In this document: positions 49,158-57,908 of the stretch, piece after piece | Position numbering within the stretch: position 1 is the first letter of the stretch | How the letters are laid out: the number at the start of each line of letters is the position of its first letter | Assembly: GCA_964588305.1 (NCBI GenBank) | Contig: CAZPOP010000006.1 | Coordinates: forward strand, 62,001-126,000 | Source of the DNA: SM1-73 sp964588305 | GTDB taxonomy: Bacteria > Zixibacteria > MSB-5A5 > SM1-73 | Reading direction: 5' to 3' | DNA: 64,000 bases | Translations under genes and position numbers: made by a program | Notes under the pieces: model-generated | The model's database searches: none | Told to the model about the DNA's origin: nothing | The model's input: only the letters and a program-made list of their open reading frames with translations

Positions 49158-50720
49158 ATGAGAAGAAAAAGGATTCTTAAGATGAAACTGTTGCTGACTT
49201 TTGTTTCATTCATTCTTTGTGTCCTGGTCGGTTCTCTGTTGCTGCCCGGCTCAACCAGGGGAAGTTGTCGGATCGACGATATTAGTTTAGAAAAAGTGGA
49301 CAACTTCACCAAACTCACCATTTATGCAGAGAAACCCTTCGAGTTCGTTCACTCCACCCTGGAGACAAAGGATGCAAAGCCCTATAGAATAGTCATCGAT
49401 TGTAAAGACGCCATTCACAACTTGCCACAACATAATTTCCGAAGTGGTCTGCCGTCAGGCATGATAAAAGCTATCCGGACAAGTCAGTTTCAGACTGAGC
49501 CGGACAAGATTGTGAGGATCGTTTTGGACTTAAACAAGCCCGTTATCTATAAAGTGGTGGAGAAGGGTGAAAACAATAAGGGTTCCATTGCCATAGTGAC
49601 GTCTCAGGATCGAGATTTTGCTTTGTGGAGCGCCAGGGAAGCAGCAGATGCGGCCCCAGAGCACAGGTTGGCATCGTCTGTCGCCTCCCGGAAAACCTCT
49701 AAAGAAACGTCCAAGTCTGATCTCCAACGAACCGAAAATACAAGCGGAAAAGAAGTGAGGAAAAAGACGAGCTTCGAAAAAGCGCTCTGTTTCGCTGACA
49801 CCTCGGAGATTGAAACTCATGGCAGAATCTCAGAAGTTGCAGCAAGTAAACCGGAGACCAAAAAGAAGGACGCAGAAATCGCAAAGAAAACATCCAAACC
49901 AGCCGCTGACAAGGTAGTCCTGGCAGACGCCGCAGCTTCTTCCGATATTTTCTCGGTCCCCAAGCCAGACCACAGCAAGCTGCAATCGGAGGAGGTCGAG
50001 CTGAAAAAGGGCGAAGCTGGTGTGAAAAAAGAGATGGATGAGAGTTATTCACTTCCAGCCGCTCCGAAAGCCAAAAAGGACAAAAGCTCCTCAGAAACTC
50101 AAGAGGAAGCTTCGCAGAAGATCGAGTCAGGTGGTTCTGCGAGAGAACAACATGTTCAGGAAGAACCACTCGCATCGGAGAAACAGATATCTTCGGCTGT
50201 TGAGGCCCCGGAGGCCATAGCACCAACCACAGAAGAAACCAAGGTTGCCCCTGCTCAGGATCTGACCTCAGGGGAAGAAGAGATTGCAGTTTCTAGTCCC
50301 CAGGAGCAACCCCCCGGGGAGGAAGAGACCCAACTGCCGGAAAGGGGGCTGGTAGTTTCCGGACCAAAGGGAACTCCGATAGAGGCAATTTCTCAAAGGG
50401 AAACTGTCTATTATCAGAGTGAAGGAAGAAGGGATCCCTTCGCTCCTTTGACCGAGAGCATACGCACCGAATTGGGTGAAATTCCTCTTCCCACGTTTGA
50501 AAGCTTGAAATTGGTGGGGATCCTGAGAGATGAGGCCGGCAACCGGGCGCTACTTGAGGATGTTAGGGGATACGGATACATTATGAAAAATGGAGATAAG
50601 ATTAAGAACGGATATGTGGTTTCGGTGGAAGAAGACAAAGTCATCTTTCAAATACAGGAATATGGATGGTCTAAAACTATGGACTTAGAACTTTTCAATC
50701 GAATATCAAAAACGAGGTAA
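49158..50720 (+). CDS. AMIN-domain / PilP-like fusion protein
   Basis: 520 aa, far longer than PilP (about 175-180 aa). The signal peptide (KMKLLLTFVSFILCVLVGSL) leads to an AMIN domain (about 35-150: VDNFTKLTIYAEKPFEFVHS, PYRIVIDCKDAIHNLP, VRIVLDLNKPVIYKVV), which normally sits at the N-terminus of PilQ and binds peptidoglycan. Then comes about 240 residues of Lys/Glu/Ser/Ala-rich low complexity, then a PilP-like domain (about 420-515: GRRDPFAPLTESI, FESLKLVGILRDEAGNRALL, GYIMKNGDKIKNGYVVSVEE). The following PilQ has no AMIN domain, so the module appears to have moved to the PilP partner. Ends 4 bases before pilQ. Confidence 0.85.
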   Translation: MRRKRILKMKLLLTFVSFILCVLVGSLLLPGSTRGSCRIDDISLEKVDNFTKLTIYAEKPFEFVHSTLETKDAKPYRIVIDCKDAIHNLPQHNFRSGLPSGMIKAIRTSQFQTEPDKIVRIVLDLNKPVIYKVVEKGENNKGSIAIVTSQDRDFALWSAREAADAAPEHRLASSVASRKTSKETSKSDLQRTENTSGKEVRKKTSFEKALCFADTSEIETHGRISEVAASKPETKKKDAEIAKKTSKPAADKVVLADAAASSDIFSVPKPDHSKLQSEEVELKKGEAGVKKEMDESYSLPAAPKAKKDKSSSETQEEASQKIESGGSAREQHVQEEPLASEKQISSAVEAPEAIAPTTEETKVAPAQDLTSGEEEIAVSSPQEQPPGEEETQLPERGLVVSGPKGTPIEAISQRETVYYQSEGRRDPFAPLTESIRTELGEIPLPTFESLKLVGILRDEAGNRALLEDVRGYGYIMKNGDKIKNGYVVSVEEDKVIFQIQEYGWSKTMDLELFNRISKTR

Positions 50721-50724
50721 CGCT

Positions 50725-52077
50725 ATGAAAGTGGATTCAAGAAAGCCAAAACGGTCAAAATACCCTGAGAACGCTTTGCGCTTCACCTGGTTAAAGCCTC
50801 TTGCTGTCATTTCTCTTGGTTTTGCCCTTCTATTGTCGGTGAGCCTCTCTGTGACGGGATTCGCCGTGCCTGCGGGACAGGATAAGATTATACCCGCGCT
50901 CAATTTGCAGGATGCGGATATTCATTCGGTGTTGAGTTTCCTTGCGGATTATGGAGGTGTCAATATTGTGGCTTCTCCTGAGGTAAAGGCGACAGTGACC
51001 ATAAACCTCAAGAATGTCACCTGGCGACAAGCCCTGGATATTCTGCTCAAGACTTACGGTCTATCCGGAGTGGAGGAATACGGCTATATTCGGGTACTCA
51101 ACACTCAAGACTACTTGAACGAGCAAACGCAGCTTGAGAAACACAAAGCAGATCAAAAAACTCTGATCTCGCTGGAGACGGACGTGATTTCGGTAAGGCA
51201 CGGAACCGCCAGCGATATGGCCAAAAGCGTAAAAGGCATTCTTTCTCAGAGAGGCACTGTGGACACCGATGATCGGACTAATTCACTGGTCATAAGGGAC
51301 ATTCCCGAAAATATCGGAAGAGTCAGGGAACTGGTGAATAACCTGGACAAGGAGACCGACCAAATCAAGATATCCACTCAGCTTCTGGAGATCGAGTCCG
51401 GTACTATGACCGAACTGGGGATAGACTGGTCCATGCTCTCAACCGAGAGTGCGGAGCTCATGGAAGGGGAAAAGCCGACTGCCACCTTTGATCAAGTTGC
51501 GGATAGGGTGAGCGATCCCACCGGCACGTTTACCTTTGCCACGGCTGAAACTGATTTTGATTTGGAGGGAACCATATCTGCTTTGGCCACCAGCAACAAG
51601 GGGAAAATAGTGGCCCATCCGGAAATCACCACGGTGGACAACAAAGAGGCATTCATTCAGATGGGGCAGAAGATCCCTATAAAGCAATTCGATGAATCCG
51701 GAAACGTGGTCATTACGTTCGTCGAGGTGGGCACCATCTTGAGGGCCACTCCTCACATTACCTCGCAGAATCGGATACTTCTAAAACTGAGACCGGAGAG
51801 AAGCTCCTATTCATTTGACGCCAACGGCGTCGTCATCAGCACCAATAATGCTGAGACCAACGTGGTAGTGAACAACGGGCAGACTGCGGTAATCGGGGGC
51901 TTGACTACTCAGGAGGAGGTAAGCTCCGACGCCGGCCTCCCGATTTTGAAGAATATTCCCTTGTTGGGATATCTGTTCAAGTACACCAAAAAGTCGATTG
52001 TCAATCGCGACTTAGTCATCTTTGTTACTCCTACCATCGTCACCGATGAGATGCACGGTTCCATAGATTCGCCATAG
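50725..52077 (+). CDS. pilQ: Type IV pilus secretin PilQ
   Basis: 450 aa outer-membrane secretin. Membrane-targeting N-terminus (PLAVISLGFALLLSVSLSVT). STN/N0 domain (LNLQDADIHSVLSFLADYGG, about 58-77), N1/secretin-N domain (VISVRHGTASDMAKSVKGIL then NSLVIRDIPENIGRVRELVN), and the beta-barrel gate domain with VEVGTILRATPHIT, NNGQTAVIGGLTTQEE and the closing PLLGYLFKYTKKSIVNRDLV. It lacks the AMIN domains usually found in PilQ and is correspondingly short. The last gene of the operon, with a strong terminator at 52125-52160. Confidence 0.93.
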   Translation: MKVDSRKPKRSKYPENALRFTWLKPLAVISLGFALLLSVSLSVTGFAVPAGQDKIIPALNLQDADIHSVLSFLADYGGVNIVASPEVKATVTINLKNVTWRQALDILLKTYGLSGVEEYGYIRVLNTQDYLNEQTQLEKHKADQKTLISLETDVISVRHGTASDMAKSVKGILSQRGTVDTDDRTNSLVIRDIPENIGRVRELVNNLDKETDQIKISTQLLEIESGTMTELGIDWSMLSTESAELMEGEKPTATFDQVADRVSDPTGTFTFATAETDFDLEGTISALATSNKGKIVAHPEITTVDNKEAFIQMGQKIPIKQFDESGNVVITFVEVGTILRATPHITSQNRILLKLRPERSSYSFDANGVVISTNNAETNVVVNNGQTAVIGGLTTQEEVSSDAGLPILKNIPLLGYLFKYTKKSIVNRDLVIFVTPTIVTDEMHGSIDSP

Positions 52078-52124
52078 ACTGCAAGAGATGAGTTTCGCCT
52101 CTGCTCCTTTCGGGAGCAAAATCC

Positions 52125-52160
52125 AAAAGCCTCTGGCCCAAACATGAGCCAGAGGCTTTT
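52125..52160 (+). terminator. Rho-independent terminator after pilQ
   Basis: A 13-bp perfect stem AAAAGCCTCTGGC (52125-52137) and its complement (52148-52160), 10-base loop, then T-rich tail. The arms' A/T ends make it work in both directions, but the tRNA on the other strand begins too far away to depend on it. Confidence 0.9.
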
Positions 52161-52195
52161 TAAATTCGCAAAAACTTTTGACTATCCACAGTGAA

Positions 52196-52282
52196 TGCCG
52201 GAGGCCGGAATCGAACCGGCACGGTCAATTAATGACCATGGGATTTTAAGTCCCAGGCGTCTACCTATTCCGCCACTCCGGC
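52196..52282 (-). tRNA. tRNA-Leu(UAA)
   Basis: 87 bases. Acceptor arm GCCGGAG/CTCCGGC, anticodon stem TGGGA/TCCCA with loop CTTAAAA giving anticodon UAA, a class II long variable arm (GGTCA/TGACC), and the T arm GGTTCGATTCC. CCA is not encoded. It reads UUA codons. Confidence 0.95.
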
Positions 52283-52290
52283 GCTTCTCA

Positions 52291-52318
52291 GTTCACGGTC
52301 GGTGGTTCACGGTTGATC
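52291..52318. repeat. GGTTCAC (RTGAACC) repeat beside tRNA-Leu
   Basis: GTTCACGG, GGTGGTTCACGG: degenerate 7-base units of the same kind as at 30014 and 53196, starting 8 bases from the tRNA 5' end. Confidence 0.55.
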
Positions 52319-52419
52319 CGCCACCCCACCACACCTCCATACAATTCTGAATCTCTATCTAGAATCAAGGAATTGGAATCACTGACCCCGTATCTGCTCA
52401 AGGCTTCAGGGGAAGCCGT

Positions 52420-53154
52420 TCAGGCCCGCCTGAATCTCTTTCTCTTTTCCTTGTCAATCTTCTCCGTAGCATACTGAATGATCAAGCGTGGTGCCTGATC
52501 TTTCCATTTGTACAAGAAATCTTCCACCTTCTGAGGTGACTTCTTCCAGGTTTCTCTCAATAGCCAGCCCACCCCTTGATGCACCACTCTTTCCGAATCC
52601 AGCATGAGCTTTCGTGAGGCCTGCAAGGCTTGCGTGACGTTCCCGGTCTTGGACACCACCGTCACCATGGTCACCGGCACTGCCCGCCTTCTCCATTTGC
52701 CCGAAGAATCAGCCCATTTGAGCAGGTCCTTGAAATCGACTATTTTATCTTCTATAAAAGGGTACAGTACCTCACTGCAGGCCCCATCACAGTGTGCCCA
52801 GTTTTTGACGTATTTTTCAAACCATCGGCCCATGACGTTAAACAGATTCCTGCTGTAATGTTCCCTTAACATCCGCATGAATGTAATGGCTATGCTCGTC
52901 TCCTCATACTTTCCCGACTTCATCAATTCTTGACACAGATCGGTGATTTGCCTGATCGAAAGTTTTTCTTGACAAGTCTTGAACCACTCCTTGGTTTTTG
53001 CGCTCATCTTTTCAGGTGGTACACCGTACGGATCGTAGCCTTCCTTGAAATAGCGAGCGTATTTTTCGACGATCAAGAGACTGCCGTTTTTCTTCAGGAA
53101 GTTTTGTATGTCCCGCTTGATTCTTTGAACTTTTTGATCTTGTTTTTGCTTCAT
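52420..53154 (-). CDS. AlkD-like DNA alkylation repair protein (HEAT-repeat)
   Basis: 244 aa, all-helical HEAT-like fold. AlkD-family features: the NWAHCDGACSEVLYPFI segment, WADSSGKWRRRAVPVTMVTV, and DSERVVHQGVGWLLRETWKK, equivalent to the KAVGWALRE helix. In AlkC/AlkD glycosylases these helices cup DNA and excise N3/N7-alkylpurines. The Trp/Asp/Arg DNA-facing residues seem present in part (Trp-Asp in NWAHCD and Arg in WRRRA), but catalytic ability is not certain. A single gene between two tRNAs and between two RTGAACC repeats. Confidence 0.8.
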   Translation of the reverse strand: MKQKQDQKVQRIKRDIQNFLKKNGSLLIVEKYARYFKEGYDPYGVPPEKMSAKTKEWFKTCQEKLSIRQITDLCQELMKSGKYEETSIAITFMRMLREHYSRNLFNVMGRWFEKYVKNWAHCDGACSEVLYPFIEDKIVDFKDLLKWADSSGKWRRRAVPVTMVTVVSKTGNVTQALQASRKLMLDSERVVHQGVGWLLRETWKKSPQKVEDFLYKWKDQAPRLIIQYATEKIDKEKRKRFRRA

Positions 53155-53195
53155 CTCCGATTTTCGCCCCAGCGATGAAGAACGCGGCTTTTTCT

Positions 53196-53216
53196 ATGAA
53201 CTGTGAACCATGAACC
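53196..53216. repeat. RTGAACC repeat beside tRNA-Cys
   Basis: ATGAACT, GTGAACC, ATGAACC: three 7-base units 9 bases from the tRNA-Cys 3' end. Confidence 0.65.
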
Positions 53217-53224
53217 GAGAAAAA

Positions 53225-53296
<72 letters not shown>

Positions 53297-53502
53297 ATAA
53301 GCTCTGTCCTGAACCGATCTGAAATCGTGTCAGTTTGTGATAGACAGATAACAGCTCCCGATAGACTCAAACAACAAATTACGCTCCACTTATGCTTTAC
53401 GTTCTCCTGTGAGCCATCACGCGAGAACCGTCTCAATATATTTTTATCGGCTTCTCGTGTCAAGACTAAAATTCGCCAAACTTGTCAGGTTGCAGGTAAA
53501 AG

Positions 53503-53534
53503 CGCGTCGGCAAGCCTTCACGGCTTGCGGCGCG
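53503..53534. repeat. Hinge hairpin GCAAGCC-TTCAC-GGCTTGC
   Basis: Arms 53510-53516 and 53522-53528, extended by CGCG ends. TTCAC hinge like several other elements. Nothing else is evident in the surrounding intergenic space. Confidence 0.6.
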
Positions 53535-53684
53535 ATCGAATAATCTCAAGATGAACCAAGTCTACAGAGACCACAACGATACCTCTTGCAGGAATCTCTC
53601 TTAGTGCCATTCCCTTGCTTTTCTGCTTCAGAAAAATCTTGACTTTTAATCAGCGTAAGTCATATTGAAATTGAATAACGCACC

Positions 53685-54644
53685 TTGAGGAAGAGAGGTT
53701 TTGCCATAACCGAAGCGCAATCTGTTTTTCGAATAGGGACTTCTGGCTGGTCGTATCCCACGTCTGCTCAGGGAAGTTGGAGCGGTGTCTTTTACCCTCC
53801 TGGCAAGGTGGATGAGCTGAGCTACTACTCCGAGAGGTTCAACACCGTAGAGATCAACTCGACCTTCTATCGTCCGCCACCTCCCGGATACGTATGGAAT
53901 TGGGCAAAAAAGACGCCTGCTAATTTCGACTTCACCGTAAAGCTCTGGCAGAAGTTCACCCATCCAGGGATGTTTGCCAAGAAAACCGGAGAGGATTCCG
54001 AGATAACACAGAAGGACGTTGATACTTTCAGGAGTGGATTGGAGCCCCTGGTCAAGAGCAACAAGCTCGGATGTTTGCTTGTCCAGTTTCCCGCAACCTT
54101 TCGTCTTACTCCACCGAATACCGAAGCTTTGGACAGGATTCTCGGCTATTTCAACGACTACCCCATGGCCGTTGAGTTGCGACACAGAAGTTGGAGCGAT
54201 CAATTGCCCGAGACAAAAAAGACTCTGAATAACCATAACGCCAGCCTGGTATATATTGACGAACCCAAGTTTCACTTCTCCATAAGACAGGATTTCAAGC
54301 CCATCGGTCCAATCTTTTACCTTCGCATGCACGGCAGAAATGTGGAGAAGTGGTTTAAATCAAAATCGGCCGCGGAGAAATATAACTACCTGTATTCATC
54401 GGAGGAGCTTGACCCATTTGTTACAGGGCTGAACCAAATAAAAGATGTCCCCAAAAAGCTTTATGTTTACATGAACAATCACTTCCGGGCAAAGGCTGTC
54501 GCCAATGCCATAATGATAAGATATAAATTGAATCTTCCCATTAACGTCGTTTTTTGGAAGGGACTGATCGAAGAATATCCGGAATTAAAGGAGTTCCCGC
54601 TGAAAGTTGAGGGCGAGGAGGATTTGTTTGGCAAGAAGGAGTAA
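53685..54644 (+). CDS. DUF72 (YecE-like) TIM-barrel protein
   Basis: 319 aa. DUF72 features: FRIGTSGWSYPTSAQGSWSG (about 15-34), FNTVEINSTFYRPPP, FTVKLWQKFTHPGMF, GCLLVQFPATFRLT and MAVELRHRSW. A TIM-like barrel of unknown biochemical role found across bacteria and archaea, sometimes linked to Fe-S or nucleic-acid metabolism. It starts with TTG at 53685, since no ATG or better signal occurs before the conserved N-terminal strand. Monocistronic. Confidence 0.85.
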   Translation: MRKRGFAITEAQSVFRIGTSGWSYPTSAQGSWSGVFYPPGKVDELSYYSERFNTVEINSTFYRPPPPGYVWNWAKKTPANFDFTVKLWQKFTHPGMFAKKTGEDSEITQKDVDTFRSGLEPLVKSNKLGCLLVQFPATFRLTPPNTEALDRILGYFNDYPMAVELRHRSWSDQLPETKKTLNNHNASLVYIDEPKFHFSIRQDFKPIGPIFYLRMHGRNVEKWFKSKSAAEKYNYLYSSEELDPFVTGLNQIKDVPKKLYVYMNNHFRAKAVANAIMIRYKLNLPINVVFWKGLIEEYPELKEFPLKVEGEEDLFGKKE

Positions 54645-54661
54645 AGGCCTACCTGCTCCAA

Positions 54662-54830
54662 GGCGGATGTTATCATCCGCCTGTCGTTCCGAGGGATGAT
54701 AACACCCGGCAGGAGCGGAAACCTGGGATTCGAAAAAGTGAGGTAAGCTCGTAGCGCCCGAGCTTTGTCTCGGGCGAAATATCGTCATCGTCCTTCTCAA
54801 TAGGTCCAGGAATTGGAATTCCCGGACCTA
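54662..54830. repeat. Three palindromes after the DUF72 gene
   Basis: GGCGGATG-TTAT-CATCCGCC (54662-54681), GTAG then CGCCCGAG-CTTTGT-CTCGGGCG (54751-54776), and TAGGTCC/GGACCTA (54801-54830) enclosing GGAATT-GG-AATTCC. They fill the first half of the 514-base space before the methyltransferase. No T-runs. Confidence 0.65.
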
Positions 54831-54840
54831 TCCCGGGGTG

Positions 54841-54880
54841 CCCCGCTAGCTCTGCTGTGAGATAGTTGGATGGAGTTATC
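54841..54880 (+). repeat. Direct repeat, left copy
   Basis: CCCCGCTAGCTCTGCTGTGA, then GATAGTTGGATGGAGTTATC. It matches the sequence at 55881-55920 with a handful of changes. The two copies bracket the methyltransferase gene. Confidence 0.65.
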
Positions 54881-55158
54881 AGGATTTGGGGGCAAGCTCC
54901 GGTGCCCCACCGGCTTCGGCGCGAGGCCCGATGGACAGCCTATGAGACCGGGGTGCTTGCGAATTATGCGGAGACCATATAAGACGGAGAAGTATCACGA
55001 AATTGATCGTAATCCATCTAAGATAGATAAACGACGCAGAAATCCTATTGGCGGCATTGTCCGGAAGCAAAACCCGAGAATGGGTTTACACGGAAACCAT
55101 TTAACCATAGTAAACCCGCCGATCTTATGTGTTTCAGGCGCTTTTTAGGAGGGTAAGA

Positions 55159-55869
55159 ATGACCCAGGATCAACCAATTCCACCGTTTGACTGGTTCGCA
55201 AATCAATTCACTATCGAAAGTCGGGCAGAACTCGTGGCTCGGATCGGCCCTCATCTAGCATCCCTCCTTAGCCACGGTGACTGCGTACTGGATCTTTGTT
55301 GTGGTGCAGGTCCGGTTGCATTCTTTCTTGAAGAGCAGGGAGCTCATGTCACCGGCATTGACTTTGCCCCATCTCTGATTGCAATGGCGCGCCAGGAGGC
55401 CGTCAGACGCCATTCGCAAACAGAATTCATCCACGCCAACGTCCTGACTCATCCTCTGGGGAACAAAGAGTATGACTTGGCAGTGTGTTTGGGCAATGCC
55501 ATCCTCGATTTTCCTCACCAGAGCTTTCCCAAGTTTCGAGATCGAGTGTTTCGGACCTTGAAAATTGGAGGGCGCTTTGCTATCGGGTACCGAGATGGTT
55601 TGTTGAGGGTAGGAGACATGAGCGAGCCACCAGAAGTCGTTGAACAGGGTTCAGAAGGTCAGATTCTACGCCGGTTCAAAGAATACGATCCCGCATCGGG
55701 TGCGTACAAGATGGAGTATCGACATCTGTCGCGCAACCAGACCTTTGATTACACAGGATACGTTTACACTGGCCCGCTGATTCGCATAGTGATGGAGACA
55801 AGATTTGAATTTGAACAGTCGATCCGGTTAGACAAAGCGAGTTTTTTGGATATCTATTCGAAGCGATAG
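55159..55869 (+). CDS. Class I SAM-dependent methyltransferase
   Basis: 236 aa from ATG 55159, chosen because AGGAGGG lies 5 bases before it. The frame could be opened 10 codons earlier without a signal. Motif I VLDLCCGAGPVAFFLEEQG, acidic residue in VTGIDFAPSLI, motif II YDLAVCLGNAILDFP and post-II LKIGGRFAIGYR. Similar in shape to small-molecule methyltransferases acting on glycine/sarcosine or lipid-like substrates; substrate unknown. Flanked by a direct repeat on each side (54841, 55881). Confidence 0.85.
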   Translation: MTQDQPIPPFDWFANQFTIESRAELVARIGPHLASLLSHGDCVLDLCCGAGPVAFFLEEQGAHVTGIDFAPSLIAMARQEAVRRHSQTEFIHANVLTHPLGNKEYDLAVCLGNAILDFPHQSFPKFRDRVFRTLKIGGRFAIGYRDGLLRVGDMSEPPEVVEQGSEGQILRRFKEYDPASGAYKMEYRHLSRNQTFDYTGYVYTGPLIRIVMETRFEFEQSIRLDKASFLDIYSKR

Positions 55870-55880
55870 AACCGGTGATA

Positions 55881-55920
55881 CCCCACAGCTCTGCTATGAG
55901 ATAGTCGGTTGAAGTAATTG
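55881..55920 (+). repeat. Direct repeat, right copy
   Basis: CCCCACAGCTCTGCTATGAG, then ATAGTCGGTTGAAGTAATTG, the partner of 54841-54880. Confidence 0.65.
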
Positions 55921-55944
55921 AGCTTCGTGACCAAGCTTGCTGTT

Positions 55945-56000
55945 CGGGCAGGAGTTGCACTCCTGCCCGTAAAAAAGGGATAGGGCTTCAACCCCTATCC
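55945..56000. repeat. Two strong hairpins
   Basis: CGGGCAGGAGT-TGC-ACTCCTGCCCG (55945-55969) and GGATAGGG-CTTCAAC-CCCTATCC (55978-56000). The second carries the CTTCA hinge. Just upstream of the hydrolase gene. Confidence 0.7.
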
Positions 56001-56020
56001 TATCAGGAAGAAGATGAACA

Positions 56021-56968
56021 ATGCCGAGCCTGCGAAGTTGCCTCATACGTTTTGTATTGACACATCGTCATTGGTTACATTTCCAACTTAAGAGGAGGGC
56101 GACCATTGACTGGAATACATCGATCCCACAATTGCGCCAGGAAGCTGATAAGACTTCCAAATTCTTCGGCAGGCTGCCAAAAGGGATCGAAGTATCGCCT
56201 GTTACAATAGATGGTCTCCCAGCAGAATGGATTCTGCCTTCCCACGCGAAGAAAGACAGAGTAATACTGTATTTTCATGGTGGCGGGTACGTGATGGGCT
56301 CAGTCCAGGCACACCGGCCGATTGTCGCCAAATTCGTTAAACGCAGCGAAGTCGGTGCTTTATTGTTTGGCTATCGTTTAGCCCCCGAACATCCTTTTCC
56401 TGCTGCGCTCGAGGATTCGCTGGCAGCCTATCGCTGGTTGTTGGCCGAAGGTGTTTCACCTTCCCATATCGTATTTGTTGGAGATTCCGCCGGTGGAGGC
56501 TTAGGCTTGGCTACGCTAATCGCCCTCCGCGATCAAGGCGTTCCCCTTCCTGCGGCAGCGGTGGCCCTCTCTCCCTGGACCGATCTGAAGTGCACCGGAG
56601 AATCGCTAAGAACCAAGGCCCAGGTAGACCCGTTAACCTGGGCGGAGTCATGGACCGTCTTCAGTAAATATTATGTAGGAGACAACGATCCTGGCAACCC
56701 GTGGATATCCCCGCTTTATGGGGATCTTCATGGCCTTCCGCCCATGCTCATCTATGTCGGCGAACATGAAGTCCTTCTCGATGACTCGACACGATTTGCA
56801 GAAAAGGCGAAAAACGCAGGCGTAGATGTCGCATTGAGGGTTGGGAAGGGAATGGTTCATTGCTTTCCTGCCCTTGCTCCCGTCTTCCCTGAGGCTAAGC
56901 AAGCAATGGATGAAATTCTTAGTTTTATAAAGACACACATCGGCAGTCAAGGGGAGAGGGGAGTTTGA
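56021..56968 (+). CDS. Alpha/beta hydrolase, hormone-sensitive-lipase/acetyl-hydrolase type
   Basis: 315 aa. HGGGY oxyanion motif at 86-90, nucleophile Ser156 in GDSAGGG, acid Asp254 in EHEVLLDD and His280 in GMVHCFP: a complete HSL-family (bacterial esterase family IV) triad. It should hydrolyse short acyl esters. No signal peptide is visible; the N-terminus is basic and hydrophobic. The last residues (SQGERGV) are encoded by the beginning of a CCCTCTCCCC-type repeat (reverse half), so the C-terminus may have been altered by repeat insertion. Confidence 0.9.
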   Translation: MPSLRSCLIRFVLTHRHWLHFQLKRRATIDWNTSIPQLRQEADKTSKFFGRLPKGIEVSPVTIDGLPAEWILPSHAKKDRVILYFHGGGYVMGSVQAHRPIVAKFVKRSEVGALLFGYRLAPEHPFPAALEDSLAAYRWLLAEGVSPSHIVFVGDSAGGGLGLATLIALRDQGVPLPAAAVALSPWTDLKCTGESLRTKAQVDPLTWAESWTVFSKYYVGDNDPGNPWISPLYGDLHGLPPMLIYVGEHEVLLDDSTRFAEKAKNAGVDVALRVGKGMVHCFPALAPVFPEAKQAMDEILSFIKTHIGSQGERGV

Positions 56969-56993
56969 AAATCCCGCCAGAGGAGTGGACCGC
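56949..56993 (-). repeat. Partial CCCTCTCCCC-type repeat overlapping a gene end
   Basis: AAGGGGAGAGGGGAG, then TTTGAAAATCCCGCCAGAGG, one half of the dispersed element. It supplies the last codons and stop region of the hydrolase gene. The region from 56994 to 57145 shows nothing else. Confidence 0.55.
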
Positions 56994-57145
56994 ATGGTTG
57001 ACACCAGACGTGGCGGTCAAGGGGCTTTTCGAAATATGTCAGGCCTGTTGGAATAGCCATCTCTCAGCCTGAGAGTTCAGTAATTTGTTCTTCCCTCCGC
57101 CACCGAATCGGATATTATCCATCGAGAAAACAATTCAAAAAATAC

Positions 57146-57192
57146 TTGACAAGGTTGCATACACGATTATTTTTAGGTGTATGACGTATACA
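57146..57192 (+). promoter_or_regulatory. Promoter with overlapping inverted repeats upstream of the TIR/cyclase genes
   Basis: TTGACA (57146-57151), 16-base spacer, TATTTT (57168-57173). CATACAC (57158-57164) and GTGTATG (57177-57183) form an inverted repeat straddling the -10, and TGTAT-GACGT-ATACA (57178-57192) forms a second one over the start point. This is the layout of a repressor-controlled promoter. The leader to the ATG at 57425 would be about 245 bases and has no gene. Confidence 0.6.
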
Positions 57193-57424
57193 AGTCTGGT
57201 CAACTGGGGAAGGTGCGGCGTCAAGTACTCAATCGATATCTTGTGAGAGAAGCTAGATTGGACGGGTAGCATTATCTGTACGCGAGACCCCAAAGTGAGT
57301 GTATCTGGAAATCATAGAAACAGAAGTTATGCAGAGTGCAATCACGTATAACATTTACGTGAAATTGTGTCCGATATGTTTATTAGTAAGACAATCTTAT
57401 TATGAACTGAAAGGAGTCTAAGCT

Positions 57425-57895
57425 ATGGCGGCGAATGCATTCGTCAGCTACGACCATGATGATCAACAACAGGTTGGAGGATTCAAGTTACTCAAGGACA
57501 ACCCCAAACATCCGTTGGATTTTCATGATCATTCTTTGAAAGAACCTGTCACAGACAGAAGTGGAAGACCCATCAAATACCCACCAAGCGACCCGAGATC
57601 CGAGCCCGTCCGTGATGAGATCAAGAGGAAGTTTGAGAATGCTTCGAAGCTTGTAGTGCTTATCGGTCAGGATGCGTACAGCAGCGACTGGGTAGAGTGG
57701 GAAATAAACACATTCATTCAAATGAAAAAGCCTCTTTCAGGCGGCAAAACTTGGAAACGAATCCGAGGAATGAAACTCAAGGGTTGTGACGACGCTATGA
57801 TGCCAGACGCCCTTATGAGCGGTCGATCAACAAAAGAATTAATCTGGAACCCTGAGGTTCTCGATAAGTGGTTGGATCAGGATCCTGATGCTTGA
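57425..57895 (+). CDS. ThsB-like TIR domain protein (DUF1863 type)
   Basis: 156 aa, a single TIR-like domain. NAFVSYDHDDQQQVGGFKLL is the first strand and loop. Next comes LDFHDHSLKEP, the KRKFENASKLVVLIGQDAYS helix-strand, and SSDWVEWEINTFIQM with Glu93, the position of the catalytic Glu in NAD-cleaving TIRs. The architecture matches ThsB of Thoeris, which makes a cyclic-ADP-ribose signal, and other DUF1863 proteins. AAAGGAG lies 8 bases before the ATG. The stop is 13 bases before the cyclase start, with the cyclase Shine-Dalgarno inside the overlap region, so the two are co-translated. No ThsA effector is adjacent. Confidence 0.85.
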   Translation: MAANAFVSYDHDDQQQVGGFKLLKDNPKHPLDFHDHSLKEPVTDRSGRPIKYPPSDPRSEPVRDEIKRKFENASKLVVLIGQDAYSSDWVEWEINTFIQMKKPLSGGKTWKRIRGMKLKGCDDAMMPDALMSGRSTKELIWNPEVLDKWLDQDPDA

Positions 57896-57908
57896 GGAGC
57901 ATAGTCTA

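Noticed and set aside
55945..55969. Rho-independent terminator
   Set aside because: The strong hairpin is followed by TAAAAAA on the + strand and by AACAGC on the - strand, so neither direction has a T-run.
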